Source of the DNA: Demequina silvatica
GTDB lineage: Bacteria > Actinomycetota > Actinomycetes > Actinomycetales > Demequinaceae
NCBI RefSeq assembly: GCF_000971215.1
Contig: NZ_BBMA01000003.1
Location: 62,001-126,000, forward strand
Length of the DNA stretch: 64,000 bases
Reading direction: 5' to 3'
Part shown: in pieces, positions 27,143 through 35,795 of the stretch
Position numbering within the stretch: the first letter of the stretch is position 1
Layout of the letters: the number at the start of each line of letters is the position of its first letter
The notes under the pieces: generated by a model
Database searches by the model: none
Seen by the model: only the letters and a program-made list of their open reading frames with translations
Told to the model about the DNA's origin: nothing
Program-made: the position numbers and the translations under genes

Positions 27143-27472
27143 GTGCCTGAGGCTGCGATCACGCCCGAGGCTCGCGCAGTGCGCGGGCTCATCGACGCGC
27201 GACGCACAGAGTTCGACCAGCTGCTCGCCCGCTACGGGGCGACCCGTCCGCGGCTCTTCGGATCCGTCGCGCGCGGTACCTCCGGCGAAGGCAGCGATAT
27301 CGACATCCTCGTGGATATGGATCCCGCGGCCGGCAACCTGCTCCTGCGGGCCTCGGGCCTGATGGAGGAGGTTCGCGCGCTCCTCGGGCGCGATGACATC
27401 GACGTGTTCCCGGAGCAGCTGCTCAAGGAGTCGGTTGCGCGATCGGCGCTCGCGGACACGGTCACCTTGTGA
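27143..27472 (+). CDS. MNT-type minimal nucleotidyltransferase, 109 aa
   Basis: The protein has the nucleotidyltransferase core PRLFGSVARGTSGEGSDIDI (about 45-64) with the two Asp of SDIDILVD, so it should transfer AMP or another nucleotide. Such MntA-like proteins are usually antitoxins that AMPylate HEPN toxins, but no HEPN gene is next to it. It has a GTG start 6 nt after TACCCT, and its stop overlaps the start of a P-loop kinase gene (GTGA). This suggests a functional pair with that kinase. It lies beside higBA in the accessory region. Confidence 0.85.
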   Translation: MPEAAITPEARAVRGLIDARRTEFDQLLARYGATRPRLFGSVARGTSGEGSDIDILVDMDPAAGNLLLRASGLMEEVRALLGRDDIDVFPEQLLKESVARSALADTVTL

Positions 27473-28131
27473 GTCGAAAGGCCGGGAAGCGCTCGGCGGG
27501 CCCGTCGGGCGAAGCGGTCGAACAACTTGTGGCGAGCGTGGCGGAGGCGAGTCGCGATTCGCCGATCGTGGTCGGGATCTCCGGGTACTGCGGCGCCGGC
27601 AAGTCGACACTCGCGCGGCACCTCGCATCCGTGGTCGACGGTGCCGTCCGAGTGCGTGGCGACGACTTCCTCGACCCGACGCGCTCCCATCGGAGATCAA
27701 CGGACTGGGACGGCGTCGAGCGGACGCGGTTGAAGGCTGAGCTCCTCGACCCGTTCAGGGCGCAGCGCGCAGGCGCCTTCCGGCGTTACGACTGGAGCCG
27801 GCGCTGCCTCGGTGACCCCGAGCCCGTGCCACGTGCGAACGTGCTGGTCGTCGACCTGATCGGGTTGTTCCACCCCGAGGTGCTTCCTTCGCTGGATGTG
27901 AAGGTATGGGTCGACGTCGACCTCCAGACAGCGAAGGAGCGGGGGCTCGCGCGCGACGCACGGCTCAGCCGCGACCACCGTCGGCTCTGGAACGAGGTGT
28001 GGATCCCCAACGAGCGTGACTTCGAGAGCCGCTACTCGCCCCGCAGCGCCCCAGGCGTGCTGACCTACGACGGAAGGGGCCCACTCGCAATCGGAGACGC
28101 GGGCCACTCGAGCTCGCGCGAGCTCACGTAG
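27469..28131 (+). CDS. P-loop kinase of the uridine-kinase-like family, 220 aa
   Basis: The product has Walker A GISGYCGAGKSTLARHL (about 37-53), VRGDDFLDP, RYDWSRR, a hydrophobic strand VLVVDLIGLFHPEV, a lid-like AKERGLARDAR and WNEVWIPNERDFESRYSP. This matches uridine/phosphoribulokinase-type kinases of unknown substrate. It is translationally coupled to the nucleotidyltransferase gene upstream. Its last 67 bp overlap the convergent pseudouridine synthase gene, so the extreme C-terminus may be atypical. A role in a toxin-antitoxin pair is speculative. Confidence 0.8.
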   Translation: MSRKAGKRSAGPSGEAVEQLVASVAEASRDSPIVVGISGYCGAGKSTLARHLASVVDGAVRVRGDDFLDPTRSHRRSTDWDGVERTRLKAELLDPFRAQRAGAFRRYDWSRRCLGDPEPVPRANVLVVDLIGLFHPEVLPSLDVKVWVDVDLQTAKERGLARDARLSRDHRRLWNEVWIPNERDFESRYSPRSAPGVLTYDGRGPLAIGDAGHSSSRELT

Positions 28132-29009
28132 TCCCGCTCCACGCCGTCGAGCGGATCGGTGAACGTGAGCCGCCGCGCGATCAGTCTGAGCGGCTCGGAG
28201 AAGTCCGCCGGGTCGGCGTCGACCACCTCCGGGTACAGCGGGTCGCCCACGATCGGCAGCCCGGCGTCGGCCAGCTGCAGGCGTAGCTGGTGCGTCTTGC
28301 CCGTGACGGGCGTGAGCCGGTACCGCGCGAGGTCGCCGCGCACCTCGAGCACCTCCACCAGCGTCTCGGCGTTGGGCTCACCGGGCACCAGCTCGGCCTG
28401 CAGGCTCCCGCGCCGCTTCTCGATCCTCCCCATTAGGCGACGGGGAAATGCGAGAGACGGATCGAACCGGGCCAGCGCCTCGTACGTCTTCGCGACCTCG
28501 CGCGACTGGAACACCCCCGCGTACGCGCCCCGCACCTCGCGACGCGTGGTGAAGGCCAGCACCCCCGCGGTCAACCGGTCCAGCCGGTGCGCGGGCGCGA
28601 GCTCGGGCAGGTCGAGCGCGACCCGCAGCTTCACCAGCGCGGTCTCGCGCACGTGCATGCCGCGCGGGGTGGTGGCCAGGAAGTGCGGCTTGTCCACCAC
28701 CACCAGGTTCTCGGTGCGGTCCAGGACCGGCACCGGGAACGGGACCGGCACCTCCGGCGCCAGCGGCCGATGGAACCACACGAAGGCGTGAGCGCGGAAC
28801 GGCTCGTCGCCGGTCAGCGGCGCACCTCTCTGATCCACGAACTCCCCGGCCGCGAGTCGCGACTCCACCTCGGCGGACGCGGGCAGGCGATCGAGGAGGA
28901 ACTCCCGCATGGTCGTCCACCCTGGCACCCCCTCGGGTCCCGGGCCGGGCGTACGCACCCACGCCGCGTCGAGGCCGTGGCGCTGGGGCAGCGGGGAGCG
29001 CGGCGGCAT
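28065..29009 (-). CDS. RluA-family pseudouridine synthase
   Basis: This 314-residue enzyme converts a uridine in rRNA or tRNA to pseudouridine. The catalytic motif AHRLDRLTAGVLAFT contains the essential Asp. VVDKPHFLATTPRG precedes it, and the C-terminal TGKTHQLRLQLADAGLPIVG and DPLY are conserved in RluA/RluC/TruC-type enzymes. An N-terminal extension (about 90 residues) carries a weak S4-like part (LLDRLPASAEVESRLAAGEF). The ATG at 29009 is assumed. The 3' end overlaps the convergent kinase gene. Confidence 0.88.
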   Translation of the reverse strand: MPPRSPLPQRHGLDAAWVRTPGPGPEGVPGWTTMREFLLDRLPASAEVESRLAAGEFVDQRGAPLTGDEPFRAHAFVWFHRPLAPEVPVPFPVPVLDRTENLVVVDKPHFLATTPRGMHVRETALVKLRVALDLPELAPAHRLDRLTAGVLAFTTRREVRGAYAGVFQSREVAKTYEALARFDPSLAFPRRLMGRIEKRRGSLQAELVPGEPNAETLVEVLEVRGDLARYRLTPVTGKTHQLRLQLADAGLPIVGDPLYPEVVDADPADFSEPLRLIARRLTFTDPLDGVERDYVSSRELEWPASPIASGPLPS

Positions 29010-29099
29010 CAGGTGAGCACGGCGCAGCAGATCACGGGCACGCCGAGCATCGTACGGCCGGGCCTGGACCGCGAGCCCCCGCGACCGGAAGATGGGGGC

Positions 29100-30101
29100 A
29101 TGACCTGGACCCACGCCGCGGCGGTCGAAGCAGCGGCCGCGCGCGGCTTCTCCGGCGTCGTCACCGTCGACGTGGGCGAGGAGCGCGTGTTCGAGCTCGC
29201 GGCCGGGCTCGCGCACCGCGCACACGCCATACCGGTCACCGCGAGCACAAGCTTCGGCCTCGCCAGCGTCGGCAAGGCCTTCACCGCGCTCGCGGTCATG
29301 CGCCTGGTCGAGGACGGCGCTCTCGACCGGCACGCGAGCGTCGGTGACCTGCTCAACACGGACGCGCCGCCGATCGCTCCCGAGGTCACCGTCGACCACC
29401 TCCTCACCCACACGGGTGGCTTCACCGACTACCTCGACGAATCCCACTGGAGCCCCGAGGACCACGTCCTCACCGTCCCGCCTCACACGCTCACCACGGC
29501 CGGGGCCTTCCTGCCGCTGCTCGCGGGCACCACGCAGGCGCGACCACCGGGGACCGCATTCGCGTACTCCAACGCCGGCTACGTCCTGCTCGGCGTCATC
29601 CTCGAGCGCCTCACGCGCTCGACCCACCACCAGGCGGTGCGCGACCTGGTCCTCGACCCCGCCGGGCTCCGCGAGACCGGCTTCCCCCGCCTCGACTCCC
29701 TGCCGGCGGGCGCGGCGACCGGCTACCTCCGCGAGGACGGCGACTGGGTCAACACGCTGCACCTGCCGGTGCTCGCCGCGCCCGACGGGGGAGTGTTCTC
29801 CACCGCCGCGGACCTCCACCGCTTCTGGCGCGCGCTCCTCGACGGGCGCATCGTCGCCAGGGAGACGGTGGACGCGATGACGAGCCTCGCGTGGGACGTG
29901 CCCGACGAGGGCCTCGCGTACGGCCGCGGCTTCTGGCTCGACCCGCGGCGTGGGACGGTCCTGCTCGAGGGGCACGATGCAGGGGTCTCGTGCCGTACGA
30001 CGCACGACAGGGCGACGGGCACCACGGTCACGGTCCTGAGCAACACCAGCGAGGGCGCCTGGCCCGTGGTCGCGGCGACCCTCGGCGCGCCGGACGGCTG
30101 A
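29100..30101 (+). CDS. Beta-lactamase-fold serine hydrolase
   Basis: This 333-residue class C beta-lactamase/DD-peptidase-like protein has the SxxK motif at Ser56-Val-Gly-Lys59 (FGLASVGKAFTALA), the YxN motif in FAYSNAGYVLLG (about 160) and a GHDAGV segment in the position of the third motif. No signal peptide is visible, so a cytoplasmic esterase or amidase is more likely than a drug-inactivating enzyme. The substrate is unknown. It starts within 100 bp of the divergent pseudouridine synthase gene. Confidence 0.88.
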   Translation: MTWTHAAAVEAAAARGFSGVVTVDVGEERVFELAAGLAHRAHAIPVTASTSFGLASVGKAFTALAVMRLVEDGALDRHASVGDLLNTDAPPIAPEVTVDHLLTHTGGFTDYLDESHWSPEDHVLTVPPHTLTTAGAFLPLLAGTTQARPPGTAFAYSNAGYVLLGVILERLTRSTHHQAVRDLVLDPAGLRETGFPRLDSLPAGAATGYLREDGDWVNTLHLPVLAAPDGGVFSTAADLHRFWRALLDGRIVARETVDAMTSLAWDVPDEGLAYGRGFWLDPRRGTVLLEGHDAGVSCRTTHDRATGTTVTVLSNTSEGAWPVVAATLGAPDG

Positions 30102-30105
30102 GGCC

Positions 30106-30537
30106 TCAGCGTTCTCCAGGTGCGCGCACGGAACGCGCGCTCGCGACGCCGGCGGTGCGCCCGGCGGTCGCGCCGGCGTGCAGCAGCGCCCCGAGCAGCA
30201 GCACCGGCACCACGGCCGCCGCCGCTCCCACGGTGAGCAGCGTGAGCACACACGCCCCCGCGAGCAGCGCCCACGTCGCCCATGCGCCGCCGAGCGCCCA
30301 CCGGCGCCGGGACCGCAGCAGCGCGCCCACCGCGACGGCGATCGCGAACGGTGCGGAGAACAGCAGCAGCGACCATGGGCCGTTGGCCTGGACCAGGCTC
30401 TGGGTCACCTGTCGGCGGAGGCCTCCGTCCGTCAGCGGGGCCGCGGCGAACGTGGGCATGACGTTCGCGCCGAGCAGCAGCACCAGGCCGTAGCCGACCG
30501 CGCCGCGCCACAGCGCGAGGCCCACCCCTGCCAGCAT
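30106..30537 (-). CDS. Small integral membrane protein, 143 aa
   Basis: The product has four predicted membrane segments, roughly AVGYGLVLLLGANVMP, WSLLLFSAPFAIAVAVGALL, ALGGAWATWALLAGACVL and AAVVPVLLLGALLHAG, and a basic C-terminal tail. I do not recognise a family. It is followed on the same strand by a second small membrane-protein gene upstream (30583-30999), and the two may form a pair. Confidence 0.6.
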   Translation of the reverse strand: MLAGVGLALWRGAVGYGLVLLLGANVMPTFAAAPLTDGGLRRQVTQSLVQANGPWSLLLFSAPFAIAVAVGALLRSRRRWALGGAWATWALLAGACVLTLLTVGAAAAVVPVLLLGALLHAGATAGRTAGVASARSVRAPGER

Positions 30538-30582
30538 CGCCGCTCACCGCCGTTCCCCGTCGTCGCGGCCGTCCTCCCCAGG

Positions 30583-30999
30583 CTACGCCGCGGCCCGCGG
30601 ACGGGCGCGGCCGTGACGGTGCGCGGAGGAGCGGCCCAACAGCGCTACCAGGAGCGCCACCGTCACCGGGATCACCGCGATCCCCACCGACAGCATGGCA
30701 AGCAGGTTCGCGGCCGCGAGCAGCCCGAAGAGCGTCCATGCCACCGGCATGCCCCATCCGGCACACGTCGCCATCGCCCCGCCGGCCAGCAGCACCAGCG
30801 CGAGCGGCACGGCTACGGTGAGCACGCCGGAGAGGCCTTCTCCCTGCGCGAGGGTGAGGTGGCGGGTGGTCTCGACGCCGTCGGAGCCCTCGCTCACCTC
30901 GGTGCCCACGGGGACCACGAGCGCGAGCACGGGCAACAGCGCGGCCCACGCGACGGCGACGATCCAGGCGACCTTGGTCTGCATTCCCCACCGCGACAT
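30583..30999 (-). CDS. Small integral membrane protein, 138 aa
   Basis: It starts MSRWGMQTKVAWIVAVAWAA and has about four hydrophobic segments, with an exposed stretch (VGTEVSEGSDGVETTRHLTL) between the first two and a basic C-terminus. No family was recognised. It is co-directional with the 30106-30537 gene, separated by about 45 bp, and divergent from the RidA gene. Confidence 0.6.
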   Translation of the reverse strand: MSRWGMQTKVAWIVAVAWAALLPVLALVVPVGTEVSEGSDGVETTRHLTLAQGEGLSGVLTVAVPLALVLLAGGAMATCAGWGMPVAWTLFGLLAAANLLAMLSVGIAVIPVTVALLVALLGRSSAHRHGRARPRAAA

Positions 31000-31048
31000 C
31001 GCGCACCCCCGGTCACGACGTTACCCCTGGTGGGCGTAGCATCACGGT

Positions 31049-31411
31049 GTGACTCGACAGCTCATCAGCTCAGGCAGACCGTGGGAGGAGCGCGTCGCGT
31101 ACTCGCGCGCCGTGGTGCAGGGGGACTGGGCGTTCGTGTCCGGGACCACCAGCACCGCGAGCCCCGACGTCGCCGACCAGGCGGACGCGGCGCTCGCGAC
31201 CATCGCCGCCGCTCTCGAGGAGGGCGGCTTCTCGATGGCCGACGTGGTGCGGGTGCGCTACCTGCTGCCCGACGCCGCCGACTTCGAGGCCTGCTGGCCG
31301 GTGCTGCGGCGCTGGTTCGGGGACGTGCGTCCTGCGGCGACCATGCAGCAGTGCGCGCTGATCGACCCGGCGATGCGGATCGAGATCGAGGCGACCGCGT
31401 ACCGCGGCTGA
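31049..31411 (+). CDS. RidA family protein (Rid/YjgF/UK114 superfamily)
   Basis: This 120-residue protein has the RidA fold signatures AYSRAVVQGDWAFVSGTTS at the N-terminus, the middle ALEEGGFSMADVVRVRYLL and a C-terminal RPAATMQQCALIDPAMRIEIEA. RidA enzymes hydrolyse reactive enamines/imines from amino-acid metabolism; this one lacks a clear Arg105-type context, so activity is unproven. The GTG start lies 6 nt after TAGCAT (leaderless). Confidence 0.88.
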   Translation: MTRQLISSGRPWEERVAYSRAVVQGDWAFVSGTTSTASPDVADQADAALATIAAALEEGGFSMADVVRVRYLLPDAADFEACWPVLRRWFGDVRPAATMQQCALIDPAMRIEIEATAYRG

Positions 31412-31412
31412 C

Positions 31413-32036
31413 CTACGAGAACAGGCCCCACAGTGCCGCGGCGGTGCCCGCGGTCATGAGCGCGATCCCGATCCAGTCGGGCCGGCGCTGGACGGCGGGG
31501 CCCGCCGCGACGGGCGCGTCGCCGGTGGCGGTCGCGGGCGCGGGCTGAGCCGCACGCCACTCGTCCCACGCGCGCTGCACCATCGCAGCGGCGTCGCCCG
31601 ACGGCGTGCCGAGCCGGTCTCCCGGTCGGGTCGGCTCGATCGGGGCGGCCGCGCCGGCCGCGAGCTGCGCCTTCTCGTCGCGCTCGTGGCGGCGCGTCGT
31701 CGCCGCGCCGGGGGCGGGTGCCGCGAAGGCGCCCACCTTCGAGCCGTCGTCGCCGACCGCCTCGAACGTCCAGCGCGTGTCGAGGCTCTCGAGCCGCTCG
31801 AACGGCACCACCACGGTCTGCGTCACGTTGTGGACCTCGACGCGGTCCTCCGCGGCCGCGACGTGGGGTCGCAGGAACGCCGCGTAGCCGAACAGCGCGA
31901 TCGCGGCGCCCAGCCCCAGCCCGCCGTGCGCGTACGCGAAGCCCACGCTCGCGACGTGGAGCACGGCTACCAGGACGCCGATCCCGATGGCGCTCCAGCC
32001 CCACATGGTCGACGTGCGGGCGCGGTAGATCTGCAT
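31413..32036 (-). CDS. PH-domain-containing membrane protein, 207 aa
   Basis: The N-terminus (MQIYRARTSTMWGWSAIGIG) leads into two membrane segments, followed by a bacterial PH-like domain (LRPHVAAAEDRVEVHNVTQT, VVVPFERLESLDTRWTFE), a polar Ala/Pro-rich linker and a C-terminal membrane helix (WIGIALMTAGTAAALWGLF). This is the layout of the small actinobacterial PH-domain membrane proteins. Its function is unknown. It converges on the RidA gene with a 1-bp gap. Confidence 0.75.
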   Translation of the reverse strand: MQIYRARTSTMWGWSAIGIGVLVAVLHVASVGFAYAHGGLGLGAAIALFGYAAFLRPHVAAAEDRVEVHNVTQTVVVPFERLESLDTRWTFEAVGDDGSKVGAFAAPAPGAATTRRHERDEKAQLAAGAAAPIEPTRPGDRLGTPSGDAAAMVQRAWDEWRAAQPAPATATGDAPVAAGPAVQRRPDWIGIALMTAGTAAALWGLFS

Positions 32037-32077
32037 GACCTCATGGTCCCACGGCGGGTGGGCGTGACCGGCGGACG

Positions 32078-32611
32078 TCAGTCCTCCGACTGGCGCGCCC
32101 GGAACGCCGCCTGCGCGGCGCGGTTGGTGCACGTCACCGTGCAGTACTTGCGCGAGCGGTTGCGGCTGAGGTCGAGCACCACGCCCTCGCAGTCCTCCAT
32201 CGCGCACCGCGAGAACCGCTGCGTCTCGTGCTCGCGCACCACGTCGATCATCGCCATGGCGGTCTCGACCAGGATGCGCTCGTCGAGCGGGCGGTCCTCC
32301 GAGGTGGCGTGGATGTGCCAGTCGGTGTCGCCGTGCCGGGCGAGCTGCGGCATCGCGCGGTGCGCGGCGAGGATCGCGTTGATCTGCGGGACCGCCTCGT
32401 CGCGGCCCGACAGGAACAGGCGGCGCAGGGGAGCGCGGATCGCGCGGACCGGCTCGAGGTCCTCGGCCGCGGGCCGCCGGCCGGTGTAGCCGAAGCGGTC
32501 GAAGAACTCGACCAGCTCGTCGAGCGTGGTGAGCGTGTCCGGCTCGAGCTCGGAGTTCGACAGGAACACGCCCGACTCGAGCGCCATCGCCGTGTCATTT
32601 GCGAATGTCAT
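32078..32611 (-). CDS. CGNR zinc-finger regulator with ABATE domain
   Basis: This 177-residue protein has an N-terminal ABATE domain (about 1-125) and a C-terminal CGNR-type zinc finger, CAMEDCEGVVLDLSRNRSR followed by KYCTVTCTNRAAQAAFRAR, with four cysteines. Such proteins are stress-linked transcription regulators. It is divergent from an EamA exporter gene, and a palindrome overlaps its own start codon, so it probably controls both. The CGNR sequence is degenerate here (CTNR). Confidence 0.88.
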   Translation of the reverse strand: MTFANDTAMALESGVFLSNSELEPDTLTTLDELVEFFDRFGYTGRRPAAEDLEPVRAIRAPLRRLFLSGRDEAVPQINAILAAHRAMPQLARHGDTDWHIHATSEDRPLDERILVETAMAMIDVVREHETQRFSRCAMEDCEGVVLDLSRNRSRKYCTVTCTNRAAQAAFRARQSED

Positions 32612-32642
32612 TTTGACACATTACCAAACGAGGCTCTAAGGT
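32606..32642 (+). promoter_or_regulatory. Divergent promoter/operator between CGNR regulator and EamA exporter
   Basis: TGTCATTTTGACA (32606-32618) is a perfect inverted repeat that overlaps the regulator's start codon and the -35 (TTGACA, 32613-32618) of the exporter promoter. The exporter -10 is TAAGGT (32637-32642), 18 bp after the -35. An outer GTGTCA/TGACAC pair (32592-32597, 32614-32619) adds symmetry. Autoregulation is inferred. Confidence 0.6.
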
Positions 32643-32650
32643 CATGAGCC

Positions 32651-33709
32651 ATGACCGCTTTGACTCATGACGCTGCGCGCGCCAACCGCGCCAAGGGCTT
32701 CGCGTTCGCGCTCGCGTCCGCGGCCTCCTTCGGCCTGTCGGGCAGCCTCGCGCGCGGCCTCATGGACGCCGGCTGGACGGCCGGCGCCGCCACGCTCGTG
32801 CGCGTCGCGATCGCCGCCGTGGTGCTGACGGTCCCCGCCCTGATCGCGCTGCGCGGCCAGTGGCGCCTGCTCGCGCGCGCCGCCGGCACCGTGATCGCGT
32901 ACGGCACGTTCGCCGTCGCGGGCGCCCAGCTCTTCTACTTCCTCGCGGTCGGCCACCTCGACGTGGGCGTCGCGCTGCTCATCGAGTACCTGTCGCCCAT
33001 CGTGGTGGTCGGCTACCTCTGGGCGACCCGCGGCCACCGCCCCAGCCGCCTCACGGTGCTGGGCGCCGTGGTGGCGATCTCGGGCCTGGTGCTGCTGCTC
33101 GACCTGGTCGGCGGGGGAGAGGTCAGCCTGGTCGGCATCGGCTGGGCGCTCGGCGCCATGATCGGCGCGTCCGTCTACTTCGTCATCTCGAGCTCGACCT
33201 CGACGGGCCTGCCTCCGGTGACGCTCGCGTGGGGCGGCCTGGTGGTCGCCACCGTGATCCTCGGCATCGCCGCCGCGGCCGGGGTGCTGCCGCTGGCGTT
33301 CACCGCCGGGACCGTGCACCTGGTGCCCGGCGACCTGCCCTGGTGGGCCGTCGTCGCGATGCTCGGCATCATCACCTCCGCCGTCGCCTACGTGGTCGGC
33401 ATCGCGGCCACGCGCCGGCTCGGCGCCCGCCTGGGCTCCTTCGTCGCGCTGACCGAGGTGCTCGCGGCCGCGCTGTTCGCGTGGGCGCTCGTGGGTCAGG
33501 CCCCCGCGCCCATCCAGATCGGCGGCGCCGTGCTGGTCCTGGCCGGCGTGGTGCTCGTCAAGCTCGGCGAACCCGACGAGCCCGCCCTCGCCGCCGTGCC
33601 CGAGCCCGCGCTGCCCGGCACCGACGTGGTCCCCGCGGACCCCGCCGCGCTCGCGGACCTCGATGTCGCCCTCCAGGAGGGCGACGTGGAGGCCTCCGCC
33701 GGCCGCTGA
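32651..33709 (+). CDS. EamA/DMT-superfamily transporter, probable exporter
   Basis: This 352-residue protein has two EamA repeats and ten predicted membrane helices (for example FAFALASAASFGLSGSLARG and IEYLSPIVVVGYLWATRGHR), followed by a 50-residue acidic Pro/Ala-rich tail. Such proteins export metabolites or amino acids; the substrate is not visible. The ATG lies 8 nt after the -10 box. A strong hairpin follows the gene. Confidence 0.88.
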   Translation: MTALTHDAARANRAKGFAFALASAASFGLSGSLARGLMDAGWTAGAATLVRVAIAAVVLTVPALIALRGQWRLLARAAGTVIAYGTFAVAGAQLFYFLAVGHLDVGVALLIEYLSPIVVVGYLWATRGHRPSRLTVLGAVVAISGLVLLLDLVGGGEVSLVGIGWALGAMIGASVYFVISSSTSTGLPPVTLAWGGLVVATVILGIAAAAGVLPLAFTAGTVHLVPGDLPWWAVVAMLGIITSAVAYVVGIAATRRLGARLGSFVALTEVLAAALFAWALVGQAPAPIQIGGAVLVLAGVVLVKLGEPDEPALAAVPEPALPGTDVVPADPAALADLDVALQEGDVEASAGR

Positions 33710-33758
33710 CCCCGCGAAGCCCTGCACGGCGCCGCCTCCTACGCGCCCGTGCACGGAT

Positions 33759-33791
33759 CGGGGCCGGATGTCTGATGAGCATCCGGCCCCG
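33759..33791. terminator. Bidirectional terminator between EamA gene and pckG
   Basis: A perfect 12-bp stem (CGGGGCCGGATG, 33759-33770, with 33780-33791) has a 9-nt loop. It separates two convergent genes. Confidence 0.8.
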
Positions 33792-33818
33792 GCCTTCGCG
33801 CCCCTCCGGGCGCGCCCC

Positions 33819-35669
33819 CTACAGCGCGTCGATGTCGGCGCGCATCCGTGCGAGGCCGTCGCGGACCTCCGCCGGCACCTTGGCGCCGTACGAGTCCAGG
33901 AAGCCCGCCGCATCGTCCGCCTCCGCGGTGAGCGCCGCCTTGTCCAAGCCGAACAGCGACGCCCACGCCGCCTCGTCGACGCCCGCCGCCGCGTGATCGA
34001 TCTCGCCCTCCGCCGGCACCACGCCGAACAGGCCCTCGACGCCGGTCGCGCGGCCCTCGATGCGGTCGAGCATCCAGGCCAGCGCGTGGATGTTCTCGCC
34101 GAACCCGGGCCACAGGAAGCGCCCGTCCGCGTCCTTGCGGAACCAGTTCACCTGGAAGATCGCCGGGGCGCCGCCCGCGGCCTCCGCCTTCGCGCCCACC
34201 TCGAGCCAGTGGCGCCAGTGGTCGGCCATGTGCACGCCGCAGAACGGCAGCATCGCGAACGGGTCGCGGCGCAGCTCGCCCACGGTGCCCTCCGCCGCGG
34301 CCGTGCGCTCCGACGCGAGGGTCGCGCCCATGAACACGCCGTGCGCCCAGTCGCGCGACTGCGACACCAGCGGCACGTTCGTCGCGCGGCGCCCGCCGAA
34401 GATGATCGCGTCGACCACCACGCCCTGCGGGTCGTCCCAGTCGTCCGAGATGGTCGGGCACTGGGCGGCCGGCACGGTGAAGCGCGAGTTCGGGTGGGCG
34501 GCCGGGGTGGACGATGCGGGGGTCCAGTCCTCGCCGAGCCAGTCGGTGAGGTGGGCGGGGACCTCGTCGGTCATGCCCTCCCACCACACGTCGCCCTCGT
34601 CGGTGACGGCGACGTTGGTGAACACCACGTCGTGCGTGAGCGTGTCCATCGCGACCGGGTTGGTCGAGCGGCCCGTGCCGGGGGCGACCCCGAAGAACCC
34701 CGCCTCCGGGTTGATGGCGCGCAGGCGGCCGTCGGGGCCGGGCGCGAGCCACGCGATGTCGTCGCCGAGCGTCTCGACGGTCCAGCCGGGCAGCGTGGGC
34801 TGCAGCATCGCGAAGTTGGTCTTGCCGCACGCGCTCGGGAACGCCGCGGCGACGTGGAACACGCGACCACGCGGGTTGGTGACCTTGAGCAGCAGCATGT
34901 GGGCGGCGAGCCAGCCCTCGTCCTGACCGATCGCGCTGGCGATGCGCAGCGCGAACGCCTTCTTCGCGAGGATCGCGTTGCCGCCGTACGCCGAGCCGTA
35001 GGACCACACCTCGCGCGTCTCGGGGAAGTGCGAGATGTACTTGGTCGGGTTGCACGGCCACGGCACGTCCGCGTCGCCCGGCGCGAGCGGGGCGCCCACG
35101 GTGTGTGCGCATCGCACCCACTCGGTGTCGGGGCCGATCTGCGCGAGCGCCTCGGCGCCCATGCGGGTCATGGTGCCCATGCTCACCACCACGTACGGGG
35201 AGTCGGTCACCTGCACGCCGTAGCGGGTGAGGGGTCCGCCCACCGGGCCCATCGCGAACGGCATCACGTACATGGTGCGGCCGCGCATCGCGCCGCGGAA
35301 CAGCCCGTGGAGCGTCTCGCGCATGCCCGACGGCGGCACCCAGTTGTTCGTGGGGCCCGCGTCCTCCTCGCGCTCCGAGCAGATGAAGGTGCGGGACTCG
35401 ACGCGCGCGACGTCCTCCGGGTTGGAGCGCGCGACGTAGCTGCCGGGCCGCAGCTCGCTGTTGAGCGGCGTGAGGGTGCCGGCGTCGACCATGTCGCGGA
35501 TCAGCCGCGCGCGCTCGGGCTTGGAGCCGTCGCACCACACCACCTCGTCGGGCGTCGTGTGCAGGGCGAGGCGCTCGACCCACGCGACGATGCTCGGGTC
35601 GGCACCCGCCGGGTGGGAGGCCGCGGCCTCGGTGCGCGCGGCCCGCAGGGGCTGGTCGATGATCGCCAT
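33819..35669 (-). CDS. pckG: Phosphoenolpyruvate carboxykinase (GTP)
   Basis: PckG converts oxaloacetate and GTP to phosphoenolpyruvate, the entry step of gluconeogenesis. The 616-residue product has the GTP-type signature [13 protein letters not shown] (P-loop with the reactive Cys), the metal-binding [38 protein letters not shown] and [18 protein letters not shown] near the C-terminus. The start ATG 35669 ([12 protein letters not shown]) follows the family length; the open frame extends further but antisense to the neighbour. It is divergent from a RamB/ScfR-type regulator, a link that suggests carbon-source control. Copies of GGACGATGCG lie at 33909 and 34509. Confidence 0.95.
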   Translation of the reverse strand: MAIIDQPLRAARTEAAASHPAGADPSIVAWVERLALHTTPDEVVWCDGSKPERARLIRDMVDAGTLTPLNSELRPGSYVARSNPEDVARVESRTFICSEREEDAGPTNNWVPPSGMRETLHGLFRGAMRGRTMYVMPFAMGPVGGPLTRYGVQVTDSPYVVVSMGTMTRMGAEALAQIGPDTEWVRCAHTVGAPLAPGDADVPWPCNPTKYISHFPETREVWSYGSAYGGNAILAKKAFALRIASAIGQDEGWLAAHMLLLKVTNPRGRVFHVAAAFPSACGKTNFAMLQPTLPGWTVETLGDDIAWLAPGPDGRLRAINPEAGFFGVAPGTGRSTNPVAMDTLTHDVVFTNVAVTDEGDVWWEGMTDEVPAHLTDWLGEDWTPASSTPAAHPNSRFTVPAAQCPTISDDWDDPQGVVVDAIIFGGRRATNVPLVSQSRDWAHGVFMGATLASERTAAAEGTVGELRRDPFAMLPFCGVHMADHWRHWLEVGAKAEAAGGAPAIFQVNWFRKDADGRFLWPGFGENIHALAWMLDRIEGRATGVEGLFGVVPAEGEIDHAAAGVDEAAWASLFGLDKAALTAEADDAAGFLDSYGAKVPAEVRDGLARMRADIDAL

Positions 35670-35795
35670 GATGGCTCCCTCGTACATCGGAGGCGACGAA
35701 TTTCGCCTTCTGCTTTCGACCGTATGCCTCCCGTGGGCCGGTTGCGCGACATTTTTCGCGTGAAGTTTCGGGATTCTTTCCGTATGGTGAATTCC

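Noticed and set aside
29100-30101. A beta-lactam resistance gene
   Set aside because: The SxxK and YxN motifs fit the whole serine-hydrolase clan, there is no signal peptide, and the KTG-like motif is not canonical.
32642-33913. A 423-residue minus-strand frame opposite the EamA gene
   Set aside because: Low-complexity Gly/His/Arg/Asp-rich translation, antisense to a ten-helix transporter with clear codon bias.
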